In this document: piece by piece, positions 53,670 to 64,000 of the stretch | Layout: each line of letters begins with the position of its first letter | How positions within the stretch are numbered: the stretch's first letter is position 1 | Assembly (NCBI RefSeq): GCF_018279165.1 | Contig: NZ_CP047289.1 | Location: 372,001-436,000 of the forward strand | Length of the DNA stretch: 64,000 nt | Direction of reading: 5' to 3' | Origin: Falsirhodobacter algicola | GTDB lineage: Bacteria; Pseudomonadota; Alphaproteobacteria; Rhodobacterales; Rhodobacteraceae | Program-made: the position numbers and the translations under genes | Notes under the pieces: model-generated | Database searches by the model: none | What the model was told of the DNA's origin: nothing | Seen by the model: the letters and a program-made list of their open reading frames with translations, nothing else

Positions 53670-53972
53670 TTAGCCGCAATAGGCCTCGGCGGTCTGACCG
53701 AACGCCTGATACCGGCGCCAGAACGCGCTGTCGGAGGCGCCCTTGGACACCCGCATCTGCTGCGCGGCATCGGGATCTTCGAAGAAGTTCGCGGCGCGGC
53801 GCTGATCGCGCCCGGTCAGGGTGGCATCCGCCGCGCCTTGAATGCAGGCGCATAGGCTCGATTTCCCGGCACCGCGATCCGATCGCAGGCAGGCCTTCTC
53901 CACCGGGCCGGCTTGGGCGAAGGCCGGCATCAGGGTGGCGGCGGCCAGGGCGAACAGGGTTTTCTTCATCAT
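53670..53972 (-). CDS. Small secreted conserved protein
   Basis: A 100-residue protein with a clear signal peptide (MMKKTLFALAAATLMPAFAQ, cleavage near AQA-GP) and a mature part of about 77 residues holding four cysteines, at ACLRS, LCACIQG and the C-terminal YCG. I do not recognise a functional domain; similar small proteins in related bacteria carry vague names. Two adjacent ATGs (53972, 53969) are possible starts. Convergent to rpmB. Confidence 0.75.
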   Translation of the reverse strand: MMKKTLFALAAATLMPAFAQAGPVEKACLRSDRGAGKSSLCACIQGAADATLTGRDQRRAANFFEDPDAAQQMRVSKGASDSAFWRRYQAFGQTAEAYCG

Positions 53973-54133
53973 CTGCCTCGTCTTGCGGGGCGGTCTTGCG
54001 CCGCCCTTCGTTGCGAATGGCAGGCAGTATCGGCAAAGTGGCAGATTCTTCAACCGCCCGCCGCCGTCTCGCGCAGTCGTGACCGCATGCGAAGGGCATT
54101 GACCGGCCTTGGTTTCATGGTCATATGCGCGCC

Positions 54134-55933
54134 ATGACCCAGCTTGATCGCATCCGCAACTTCTCCATCGTGGCGCATATCGACCACGGAAAATCCACCC
54201 TTGCCGACCGGCTGATTCAGCTGACGGGAACGGTGGCCGAACGCGACATGAAAGCCCAGATGCTGGACAGCATGGACATCGAGCGGGAGCGGGGCATCAC
54301 CATCAAGGCCAACACCGTCCGGATCGAATATCCGGCCAAGGATGGCCACACCTATGTGCTGAACCTGATCGACACCCCCGGCCATGTGGACTTCGCCTAC
54401 GAGGTCAGCCGGTCGATGCGCGCGGTCGAAGGCTCGCTTCTGGTCGTGGACGCCTCGCAAGGGGTGGAGGCGCAGACGCTCGCCAACGTCTATCAGGCGA
54501 TCGACGCCAACCACGACATCGTGCCGGTCCTGAACAAGATCGACCTGCCTGCCGCCGAACCCGACCGCGTGAAGGCGCAGATCGAGGACGTGATCGGCAT
54601 CGACGCCTCCGAGGCCATTCCGATCTCGGCCAAATCCGGTCTGGGCATCCCGGACGTGCTGGAGGCGATCGTGCACCGCCTGCCGGCCCCCAAGGGCGAC
54701 CGCGATGCGCCGCTGAAGGCGATGCTGGTCGATTCGTGGTACGATCCCTATCTGGGCGTCGTCGTGATGATCCGCGTCATGGACGGCGTGATCCGCAAGA
54801 ACGACCGGATCAAGATGATGCAGACCGGGGCCGTCTATGGCATCGACCGTCTGGCGGTGCTGAAGCCCGCGATGGTGGATATCGCCGAACTGGGCCCGGG
54901 GGAGATCGGCGTCTTCACCGCCTCGATCAAGCAGGTCCGCGACACCCGCGTCGGCGACACCATCACGACCGAGAAGAAGGGTACGGACAAACCGCTCCCC
55001 GGGTTCAAACCCGCGCAGCCGGTGGTGTTCTGCGGCCTCTTCCCGGTCGATGCCAATGACTTCGAGGATCTGCGCGACGCGATCGAGAAGTTGGCGCTGA
55101 ACGACGCCTCCTTCAGCTTCGAGATGGAAACCTCGGCCGCGCTTGGCTTCGGCTTCCGCTGCGGCTTCCTTGGGCTGCTGCACCTCGAGGTGATCCGCGA
55201 CCGGCTGGAGCGGGAATACGACATGGACCTGATCACCACGGCGCCGTCCGTGGTGTTCAAGCTGCACATGAAGGACGGGGAGGTGCGCGATCTGCACAAC
55301 CCGGCCGACATGCCCGATCTGACCTATGTCGACCATATCCAAGAGCCGCGCATCAAGGCCACCATCATGGTGCCGGACGAATATCTCGGCGATATCCTGA
55401 AGCTGTGTCAGGATCGGCGCGGCATTCAGCTCGACCTGTCCTATGCGGGCAGCCGGGCGATGGTCGTCTACGACCTGCCGCTGGCCGAGGTGGTGTTCGA
55501 CTTCTACGACCGTCTGAAATCGGTCACGAAGGGCTATGCCAGCTTCGATTACCAGATCAGCGAATACCGCGAGGACAGCCTCGTGAAGATGTCCATTCTG
55601 GTGAACGACGAACCGGTGGACGCGCTGGCGATGATGGTGCACCGCGACCGGGCCGAAGCACGCGGCCGCGTCATGTGCGAGAAGCTGAAAGAGCTGATCC
55701 CGCGCCACATGTTCAAGATCCCGGTGCAGGCCGCGATCGGCGGGCGCGTCATCGCGCGCGAGACGATCAGCGCCATGCGCAAGGACGTGACCGCCAAATG
55801 CTATGGCGGCGATGCGACGCGCAAACGTAAGCTGCTGGACAAGCAGAAGGCGGGCAAGAAGAAGATGCGCCAGTTCGGCAAGGTGGAGATTCCGCAGGAA
55901 GCCTTCATCAGCGCGCTGAAGATGGACAGCTGA
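54134..55933 (+). CDS. lepA: Elongation factor 4 (LepA), ribosomal GTPase
   Basis: A 599-residue translational GTPase that acts in initiation and back-translocation under stress. G1 is [14 protein letters not shown], then ERERGITIK, the G3 DTPGHVDF and the G4 NKIDLPAA. The C-terminal LepA-specific domain contains [20 protein letters not shown]. The ATG at 54134 gives the canonical [10 protein letters not shown]; an ATG at 54125 adds three residues. No Shine-Dalgarno precedes either. It ends at a terminator shared with the convergent DUF3072 gene. Confidence 0.97.
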   Translation: MTQLDRIRNFSIVAHIDHGKSTLADRLIQLTGTVAERDMKAQMLDSMDIERERGITIKANTVRIEYPAKDGHTYVLNLIDTPGHVDFAYEVSRSMRAVEGSLLVVDASQGVEAQTLANVYQAIDANHDIVPVLNKIDLPAAEPDRVKAQIEDVIGIDASEAIPISAKSGLGIPDVLEAIVHRLPAPKGDRDAPLKAMLVDSWYDPYLGVVVMIRVMDGVIRKNDRIKMMQTGAVYGIDRLAVLKPAMVDIAELGPGEIGVFTASIKQVRDTRVGDTITTEKKGTDKPLPGFKPAQPVVFCGLFPVDANDFEDLRDAIEKLALNDASFSFEMETSAALGFGFRCGFLGLLHLEVIRDRLEREYDMDLITTAPSVVFKLHMKDGEVRDLHNPADMPDLTYVDHIQEPRIKATIMVPDEYLGDILKLCQDRRGIQLDLSYAGSRAMVVYDLPLAEVVFDFYDRLKSVTKGYASFDYQISEYREDSLVKMSILVNDEPVDALAMMVHRDRAEARGRVMCEKLKELIPRHMFKIPVQAAIGGRVIARETISAMRKDVTAKCYGGDATRKRKLLDKQKAGKKKMRQFGKVEIPQEAFISALKMDS

Positions 55934-55940
55934 GACAAGG

Positions 55941-55969
55941 AAAACGGGGCCTCAGCGCCCCGTTTTTTC
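55941..55969. terminator. Bidirectional terminator behind lepA
   Basis: AAAACGGGGC-CTCA-GCGCCCCGTTTTTT. The right side serves lepA. The hairpin includes the stop codon of the convergent DUF3072 gene (55952), whose transcription would meet the A-run as a T-run. Confidence 0.8.
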
Positions 55970-56158
55970 TTTCAGCGCCTCTATGCGCTCGCTCGCCTCG
56001 GCCTTTGTCAGGCCATCATCGAAGGTTTCGCCCGCCTCTTCGGACAGGGTCTTGAGGTAGCTGGCCTGTGCGCCGGTCATGGCCTCGTCGCCCGTCACCC
56101 AGTCTTCGGGGTTCTTTTCGGCATTGCCGACGGGATGGGATTTGGGATTTTCCGTCAT
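55952..56158 (-). CDS. DUF3072 family protein
   Basis: A 68-residue hydrophilic protein: KNPEDWVTGDEAMTGAQASY, LKTLSEEAGETFDDGLTKAE, ASERIEALKEKTGR. This is the DUF3072 pattern (tandem 'T-G-x-Q-x-x-Y-L-x-T-L' then a short helix), seen also in stress-related bacterial proteins. Function unknown. The start ATG is at 56158; the frame stays open into carB only as a shadow. Confidence 0.8.
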   Translation of the reverse strand: MTENPKSHPVGNAEKNPEDWVTGDEAMTGAQASYLKTLSEEAGETFDDGLTKAEASERIEALKEKTGR

Positions 56159-56218
56159 GGGTCGCCTCCGCGTGTTCTTGAAATGTTCAAACACGCGGGC
56201 GCCGGCGATGTTCCCATG

Positions 56219-56243
56219 AAAAAAGCCGCCCCGAGGGGCGGCT
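56219..56243 (-). terminator. Terminator of carB
   Basis: On the minus strand AAGCCGCCCC / GGGGCGGCTT with a tight loop, followed by six T, 8 bases behind the carB stop. Confidence 0.8.
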
Positions 56244-56250
56244 TCGTCGT

Positions 56251-59577
<3,327 letters not shown>

Positions 59578-59655
59578 ATGTGGCCCCATGTGGCAGCCCC
59601 CGAAGCCCAAGCGGACGCGGTCGGATTCGGGGCAGGTTTACGCAAATTGTCGCGG

Positions 59656-59683
59656 TTTATAGAGATGCGGCAGCACGGCGCAA
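59656..59683 (-). promoter_or_regulatory. Probable promoter of carB
   Basis: On the minus strand TTGCGC (59683-59678), 16-base spacer, TATAAA (59661-59656). The leader to carB would be about 70 bases. The rest of the 254-base gap to the plus-strand gene at 59832 shows no further gene. Confidence 0.4.
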
Positions 59684-59831
59684 CCCTCAACACGCCATGC
59701 GGGGAACTTCCATGGGCCGCGCCCGTTGCAGGACGGCGAATCCGGCCCTCGTCACATGCCCGTGCGCCGGGCTTGCTCGGTGGCCTTGCGCCCCCAGTTT
59801 CCGATGTCACGCCTGCAAGGACACCGCCCGT

Positions 59832-60494
59832 ATGACCGAAATCCGGCAGATCGATGCCCCGCGCCTGCTTCTCTACGTCGAATTCGTCGCCTTCTTCGTG
59901 ATCGTGCCGGTCGCCGTCGCCTTCTACCTGCCGCCGGACCGCCTGTTCGAGGGGCTGTTCGCCTTCATGCTGGTGGGGCTGGCGCTTTTGTGGGCGACGC
60001 CCGGTTTCCGCTGGCACGAATTGACGCGCGGCTGGCGGGCGATCCGCTGGCGGGCGGTGGCGGGGCTGGCGCTGGCGACGCTGCTGGCGGGGATGGCCGT
60101 GATGCAGATCGCGGCCCCGCAGCGCATGTTCGCCACCCTGCTGGATCATCCGCAGCGCCTTTTGGCCATCGTCATCCTCTATCCCCTGCTGTCGGCCCTG
60201 CCGCAGGAGGTGGTGTTCCGCGCGCTGTGGTTCCGCCGCTACCGCGACATCCTGCCGGGCGGGGCGGCGGGCATGGTGCTGAACGCTGCGTTCTTCTCGC
60301 TCGCCCATCTGATGTATTGGAGCGCGGTCGTCACGGTCATGACCTTCGCCGGCGGGCTCGCCTTCGCATGGGCCCATTCGGTGCGGCGCAGCTTTCCCAT
60401 GGCATGGGTGATGCATTCGGTGGCCGGGCTGATCATCTTCACCGTGGGCCTCGGCATCTATTTCTATTCCGGCAATGCCGTGCGCCCGTTCTAA
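59832..60494 (+). CDS. CPBP-family intramembrane protease-like protein
   Basis: A 220-residue protein with about seven hydrophobic helices. The CPBP/Abi motifs are seen as LPQEVVFRALWFRR (E-x-x-x-R, but the first Glu of the usual EE pair is Gln), AAFFSLAHLMYW (F-x-x-x-H) and WVMHSVAG. These intramembrane glutamic proteases (Rce1-like) process membrane proteins or peptides; the altered EE pair leaves activity open. Its stop overlaps that of convergent ppk2. Confidence 0.82.
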   Translation: MTEIRQIDAPRLLLYVEFVAFFVIVPVAVAFYLPPDRLFEGLFAFMLVGLALLWATPGFRWHELTRGWRAIRWRAVAGLALATLLAGMAVMQIAAPQRMFATLLDHPQRLLAIVILYPLLSALPQEVVFRALWFRRYRDILPGGAAGMVLNAAFFSLAHLMYWSAVVTVMTFAGGLAFAWAHSVRRSFPMAWVMHSVAGLIIFTVGLGIYFYSGNAVRPF

Positions 60495-61399
60495 TATTTG
60501 GGCGGCACATAGAGTTCGGGCGGCAGAACCTTGCGCTCGTAGTCGGGATTGAACACCCGGTCGGGCAGGGTGATCTCCTCGTGCGGGACATCCTCGTAGG
60601 GGAACAGCGTCAGCAGGTGGTCGATGCAGTTCAGGCGGGCGCGCTTCTTGTCGTTGCCCTCCACGATGTACCACGGGGCCTCGGGGATGTTGGTGCGGGC
60701 GAACATCTGCTCCTTGGCCTTGGTGTACTGCTCCCACCGGACGCGGGATTGCAGGTCCATCGGCGACAGCTTCCACTGTTTCATGGGATCGTGGATGCGC
60801 ATCAAGAAGCGCATCTGCTGTTCCTCGTCGGTGATGGAGAACCAATATTTCACCACCCGGATGCCCGAGCGTACCAGCATCCGTTCGAATTCGGGAACGT
60901 CCTCGAAGAACTGCTCCACCTGATCTTCGTCCGCGAATCCCATCACGCGTTCGACGCCCGCGCGGTTGTACCAACTGCGGTCGAAGAGGACGATCTCTCC
61001 GCCCGCGGGCAGATGGGGGACATAGCGCTGGAAATACCACTGCGTCTTTTCGCGGTCGGACGGGGCGGGCAGGGCGACGGTGCGCACGACCCGCGGGTTC
61101 AGCCGCTGCGTGATGCGCTTGATCACGCCGCCCTTGCCCGCGGAATCGCGCCCCTCGAACAGGACGACCACCTTTTCCTTGTGATACTGCACCCAAGATT
61201 GCAGGCGGATCAGCTCCGATTGCAGCCGGATGAGGGTGCGGAAATACTCGGCGCGGGGGATCCCGGCGGGATGGGCCTGACGGTAGATCCGGCGGATCTC
61301 GGCGGAAAGCTGGGCGTCCTCCAGCTCCAGCTCGTAATCCTCGTCCAGCGCATCGGCCAGTTCGGCTTCCAGCCAGTCGCGGGCAGAGGTGTCGTCCAT
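60491..61399 (-). CDS. ppk2: Polyphosphate kinase 2 (PPK2 family)
   Basis: A 302-residue PPK2. Walker A is LFEGRDSAGKGGVIKRI, then LPAPSDREKTQWYFQRYVPH, Walker B with VLFDRSWYNRAGVERVMGF, and PWYIVEGNDKKRARLNCIDH at the C-terminal end. It phosphorylates ADP or GDP from polyphosphate, or the reverse. One-domain class I form. The ATG at 61399 is 126 bases from divergent aspS. Confidence 0.95.
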   Translation of the reverse strand: MDDTSARDWLEAELADALDEDYELELEDAQLSAEIRRIYRQAHPAGIPRAEYFRTLIRLQSELIRLQSWVQYHKEKVVVLFEGRDSAGKGGVIKRITQRLNPRVVRTVALPAPSDREKTQWYFQRYVPHLPAGGEIVLFDRSWYNRAGVERVMGFADEDQVEQFFEDVPEFERMLVRSGIRVVKYWFSITDEEQQMRFLMRIHDPMKQWKLSPMDLQSRVRWEQYTKAKEQMFARTNIPEAPWYIVEGNDKKRARLNCIDHLLTLFPYEDVPHEEITLPDRVFNPDYERKVLPPELYVPPKY

Positions 61400-61524
61400 C
61401 GGTGTGCTCCTGTCGTTCGTCCCCTTTGATCATGACAGTGTGACACTGCCTTGACGGCTTGACTTCGCAGGCGTGCCGGTGTTCCTCCGACCCGAACCGA
61501 AAGCCCGTGAGGAAGGGGAGCGTC

Positions 61525-63297
61525 ATGCACGCCTATCGCAGCCATACCTGTGCCGATCTGAATACCGGACATGTCGGGCAGGACGTGCGCCTGTCGGGCT
61601 GGGTCCACCGTGTGCGCGATCACGGCGGTGTCCTGTTCATCGACCTGCGCGACCATTACGGCATCACGCAGGTGATCTGCGACAATGACAGCCCCGCCTT
61701 CGTGGAGCTGGAGAAGGTGCGCGCCGAATGGGTGATCCGCATCGAAGGCAGCGTGAAGGCGCGCGATGCCAGCCTCGTGAACCCCAAGCTGCCGACCGGC
61801 GAGATCGAGGTCTATGCCCGCGCCGTCACCGTTCTGGGCGAGGCGGCCGAACTGCCGATGCCCGTCTTCGGCGAGGTGGACTATCCCGAAGAAACGCGCC
61901 TGACCTACCGCTTCCTCGATCTGCGCCGCGAAAAGCTGCATCGCAACATGATGCTGCGCTCGAACGTGGTGCGGTCCATCCGCAACCGGATGTGGGATCA
62001 GGGCTTCAACGAATACCAGACGCCGATCATCACGGCCTCTTCGCCCGAAGGGGCGCGCGACTTCCTCGTGCCGTCGCGCCTGCATCCGGGCAAGTTCTAT
62101 GCGCTGCCGCAGGCACCGCAGCAGTTCAAGCAGTTGATCATGGTGGCGGGCTTCGACCGCTACTTCCAGATCGCGCCCTGCTTCCGCGACGAAGATCCGC
62201 GCGCCGACCGCAGCCCGACCGACTTCTACCAGCTGGACATCGAGATGTCCTTCGTGGAGCAGGAGGACGTCTTCGCCGCCGTTCAGCCCGTGATCCAAGG
62301 CCTGTTCGAAGAGTTCAGCGACAAGACCGTGGATGCCGACTGGCCGCGCATCGCCTATCGCGATGCGATGGCGTGGTACGGTTCGGACAAGCCGGACCTG
62401 CGCAACCCGATCAAGATGCAGGTCGTGAGCGAGCATTTCGCAGGCTCGGGCTTTGCCATCTTCGCCAAGCTGCTGGAGCAGGAGGGGACCGAGATCCGCG
62501 CGATCCCGGCGCCGACGGGCGGCAGCCGCAAGTTCTGCGACCGGATGAACAAGTTCGCGCAGGAACAGGGCCTTCCGGGCATGGGCTACATCTTCTGGCG
62601 CAAGGCCGAAGACGGGTCGATGGAAGCCGCCGGCCCGCTGGCCAAGAACATCGGCCCCGAGCGGACCGAGGCGATCCGCCAGCAGCTCGGCTTGGGCGAG
62701 GGCGATGCCGCCTTCTTCCTCGGCGGCAAGCCCGATGCCTTCGAGGCCGTGGCGGGGCGCGCGCGCAACGTCATCGGCGAAGAACTGGGCCTGACCGAGA
62801 AGGACTGCTTCCGCTTCGCATGGATCGTCGACTTCCCGATGTACGAGAAGACCGACGACGGCAAGATCGACTTCAGCCACAACCCCTTCTCCATGCCGCA
62901 GGGCGGGATGGAGGCGCTGGAGGGCGATCCGCTGAAGGTGCATGCCTATCAGTACGACCTTGCCTGCAACGGGTATGAGCTGATTTCCGGCGGCATCCGC
63001 AACCACAAGCCCGAGATCATGTTCAAGGCCTTCGAGATCGCCGGCTATCCCAACTCCGAGGTGGAGAAGCGGTTCGGCGGCATGGTCAAGGCGTTCCGCT
63101 ACGGCGCGCCTCCGCATGGCGGCTGCGCGGCCGGGATCGACCGGATCGTCATGCTGCTGGCGGACGAGCCGAACATCCGCGAGGTCATCATGTTCCCGAT
63201 GAACCAACGCGCCGAGGACATGCTGATGAGCGCGCCGTCCGAACCGACGAACGAGCAGCTGCGCGAGTTGGGCCTGCGCGTCATTCCCAAGGAATGA
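61525..63297 (+). CDS. aspS: Aspartyl-tRNA synthetase
   Basis: A 590-residue class II synthetase. The N-terminal OB anticodon domain has [20 protein letters not shown]; motif 2 appears as [19 protein letters not shown]; a GAD insertion domain marks the bacterial type; motif 3 is [20 protein letters not shown]. The frame opens at 61459, but the ATG at 61525 behind AAGGGGAG gives the normal start. Alphaproteobacterial enzymes of this type are often non-discriminating, charging tRNA-Asn as well; that cannot be judged here. Confidence 0.97.
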   Translation: MHAYRSHTCADLNTGHVGQDVRLSGWVHRVRDHGGVLFIDLRDHYGITQVICDNDSPAFVELEKVRAEWVIRIEGSVKARDASLVNPKLPTGEIEVYARAVTVLGEAAELPMPVFGEVDYPEETRLTYRFLDLRREKLHRNMMLRSNVVRSIRNRMWDQGFNEYQTPIITASSPEGARDFLVPSRLHPGKFYALPQAPQQFKQLIMVAGFDRYFQIAPCFRDEDPRADRSPTDFYQLDIEMSFVEQEDVFAAVQPVIQGLFEEFSDKTVDADWPRIAYRDAMAWYGSDKPDLRNPIKMQVVSEHFAGSGFAIFAKLLEQEGTEIRAIPAPTGGSRKFCDRMNKFAQEQGLPGMGYIFWRKAEDGSMEAAGPLAKNIGPERTEAIRQQLGLGEGDAAFFLGGKPDAFEAVAGRARNVIGEELGLTEKDCFRFAWIVDFPMYEKTDDGKIDFSHNPFSMPQGGMEALEGDPLKVHAYQYDLACNGYELISGGIRNHKPEIMFKAFEIAGYPNSEVEKRFGGMVKAFRYGAPPHGGCAAGIDRIVMLLADEPNIREVIMFPMNQRAEDMLMSAPSEPTNEQLRELGLRVIPKE

Positions 63298-63311
63298 CGC
63301 CGGCGCGCCCG

Positions 63312-64000
63312 TTACGACGGGCGCGTCAGCCGATGGAAGATGTGGGTGAAGGTCGCAACGCCCAGCACCGGCATCACGAGGTTGAGCACCGGCACCGACA
63401 GCGGTGCCGCCATCAGCGCCCCCGCCAGCCACAGCCGCAGCGCGTGGCGGCGGTGCAGGTCCTTGGCCCGCAGACGGCCGAGGCGGCGCATCGCCACCAG
63501 AATGAAATACTCCCGCCCCAACAGATAACCGTTCAGCGCGATGAACAGGATCGGCGCCAGCGGCCCCGCAAAGGCATAGACCGCCAGTGCGGCGATGTTG
63601 GCCACCATCAGCAGCGCAAAGGCGGAACTCGCCTCGCGTATCTGCTCGGACCATGGCAGGGGCGTGACATGGGGCAGCGCGGGATAATGGCGCGTCTCCA
63701 CCGCCTCGGCCACGGTTTCGAGGAAGAACCCGGTGAAGGCCGAGGCGACCGGCACCATCAGAAACACCGACGCCGCCAGCATCACCAGAACGCCGCCCGC
63801 GCCCGCCACCCAGTCGAGGCCGCCGATCTCTCCCACCCATGGCAGGGTGACGCTGTCGGGGGTAAGCACTTCCAGCCCCCAGACCAAAAGCACCGTCAGC
63901 GCCGCCAAGAGCAGCAGCGTCAGCCCGATGCCCTGAAGCAGCACCCGGCGGAACCGCGGATCGAAGGCCTGCGACAGCGCCTTTAGGAACGAGGTCAGGA
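63312..64000 (-). CDS. CysZ/EI24-family membrane protein (5' end outside window)
   Basis: At least 229 residues; the frame is open to the window edge (LTSFLKALSQAFDPRFRRVL), so the start codon lies just beyond 64000. Hydrophobic segments include LLQGIGLTLLLLAALTVLLV and GVLVMLAASVFLMVPVASAF. The EI24 domain is recognised from FFLETVAEAVETRHYPALPH and LFIALNGYLLGREYFILVAM. In E. coli CysZ transports sulfate; here function is inferred from the family only. Convergent with aspS, 14 bases apart. Confidence 0.82.
   Translation of the reverse strand, partial: LTSFLKALSQAFDPRFRRVLLQGIGLTLLLLAALTVLLVWGLEVLTPDSVTLPWVGEIGGLDWVAGAGGVLVMLAASVFLMVPVASAFTGFFLETVAEAVETRHYPALPHVTPLPWSEQIREASSAFALLMVANIAALAVYAFAGPLAPILFIALNGYLLGREYFILVAMRRLGRLRAKDLHRRHALRLWLAGALMAAPLSVPVLNLVMPVLGVATFTHIFHRLTRPS

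Overview
The window looks like a chromosomal segment of an alphaproteobacterium of the Rhodobacteraceae type. The DNA is GC-rich, genes are tightly packed with many 4-base ATGA/GTGA overlaps, and it carries a complete Rhodobacter-type gene transfer agent (GTA) structural cluster, a class Ib ribonucleotide reductase operon, a bacteriophytochrome/heme oxygenase pair and a pntA-pntB transhydrogenase pair with alphaproteobacterial features. Genus-level placement is inference; there is no rRNA in the window.

Layout. 1-3.2 kb: end of a GNAT acetyltransferase, an FAD-linked D-2-hydroxyacid dehydrogenase, trigger factor and a tRNA-Leu(UAG). 3.2-6.5 kb: a bifunctional Nnr NAD(P)HX repair enzyme whose epimerase half looks decayed, then the nitrogen pair glnB-glnA. 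6.6-14.35 kb: fatty acid synthesis and cell-wall block fabD-fabG-acpP ... fabF-mltG, split by an oppositely oriented bphO-bphP light-sensing operon. 14.5-28.0 kb: the GTA cluster g1-g15 (terminases, portal, protease, capsid, connectors, tail terminator, tail tube, chaperones, tape measure, baseplate/hub, peptidase, megatron), all apparently intact and nearly all translationally coupled. 28.0-31.0 kb: a YeiH-type exporter divergent from a LysR regulator, and a fliG gene far from any flagellar cluster. 31-35 kb: purB, the rpsF-rpsR-rplI ribosomal operon and a YihY membrane protein. 35-38.8 kb: nrdHIEF. 39-46 kb: a cation diffusion facilitator, ndk, pntA-pntB, a 28-residue membrane peptide gene and nadE. 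46-53 kb: a sugar-type MFS transporter, infA-maf-RNase E/G-yacG, a GFA-family protein, hisD-UPF0262-LMW phosphatase, and a DUF3108 protein. 53-64 kb: rpmB, a small secreted protein, lepA, a DUF3072 protein, carB, a CPBP-family membrane protein, ppk2, aspS and the 3' part of a CysZ-like membrane protein.

The most notable system is the GTA: a domesticated phage-like particle made by the host that packages random host DNA. It is a known family, but its non-coding architecture here (a terminator-like hairpin just before g1, strong palindromes in the two longest internal gaps, after the terminase gene and after the capsid gene) suggests stepwise control that deserves testing. Other regulatory signals I found by eye are a helically phased 10-bp repeat array before pntA, a CtrA-type site plus a Shine-Dalgarno-masking hairpin before fliG, a GTTC-N7-GTTC LexA-type box and a long structured leader before nrdH, a closed-stem leader before rpsF resembling an S6:S18 regulatory RNA, and palindromes at fabF, nadE, the lysR gene and the CDF gene. 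I see no transposases, CRISPR arrays, rRNA or plasmid functions. Apart from the GTA leader, gaps between genes are short; the only one above 300 bases (38838-39237) is annotated as the nrdH leader and promoter region.
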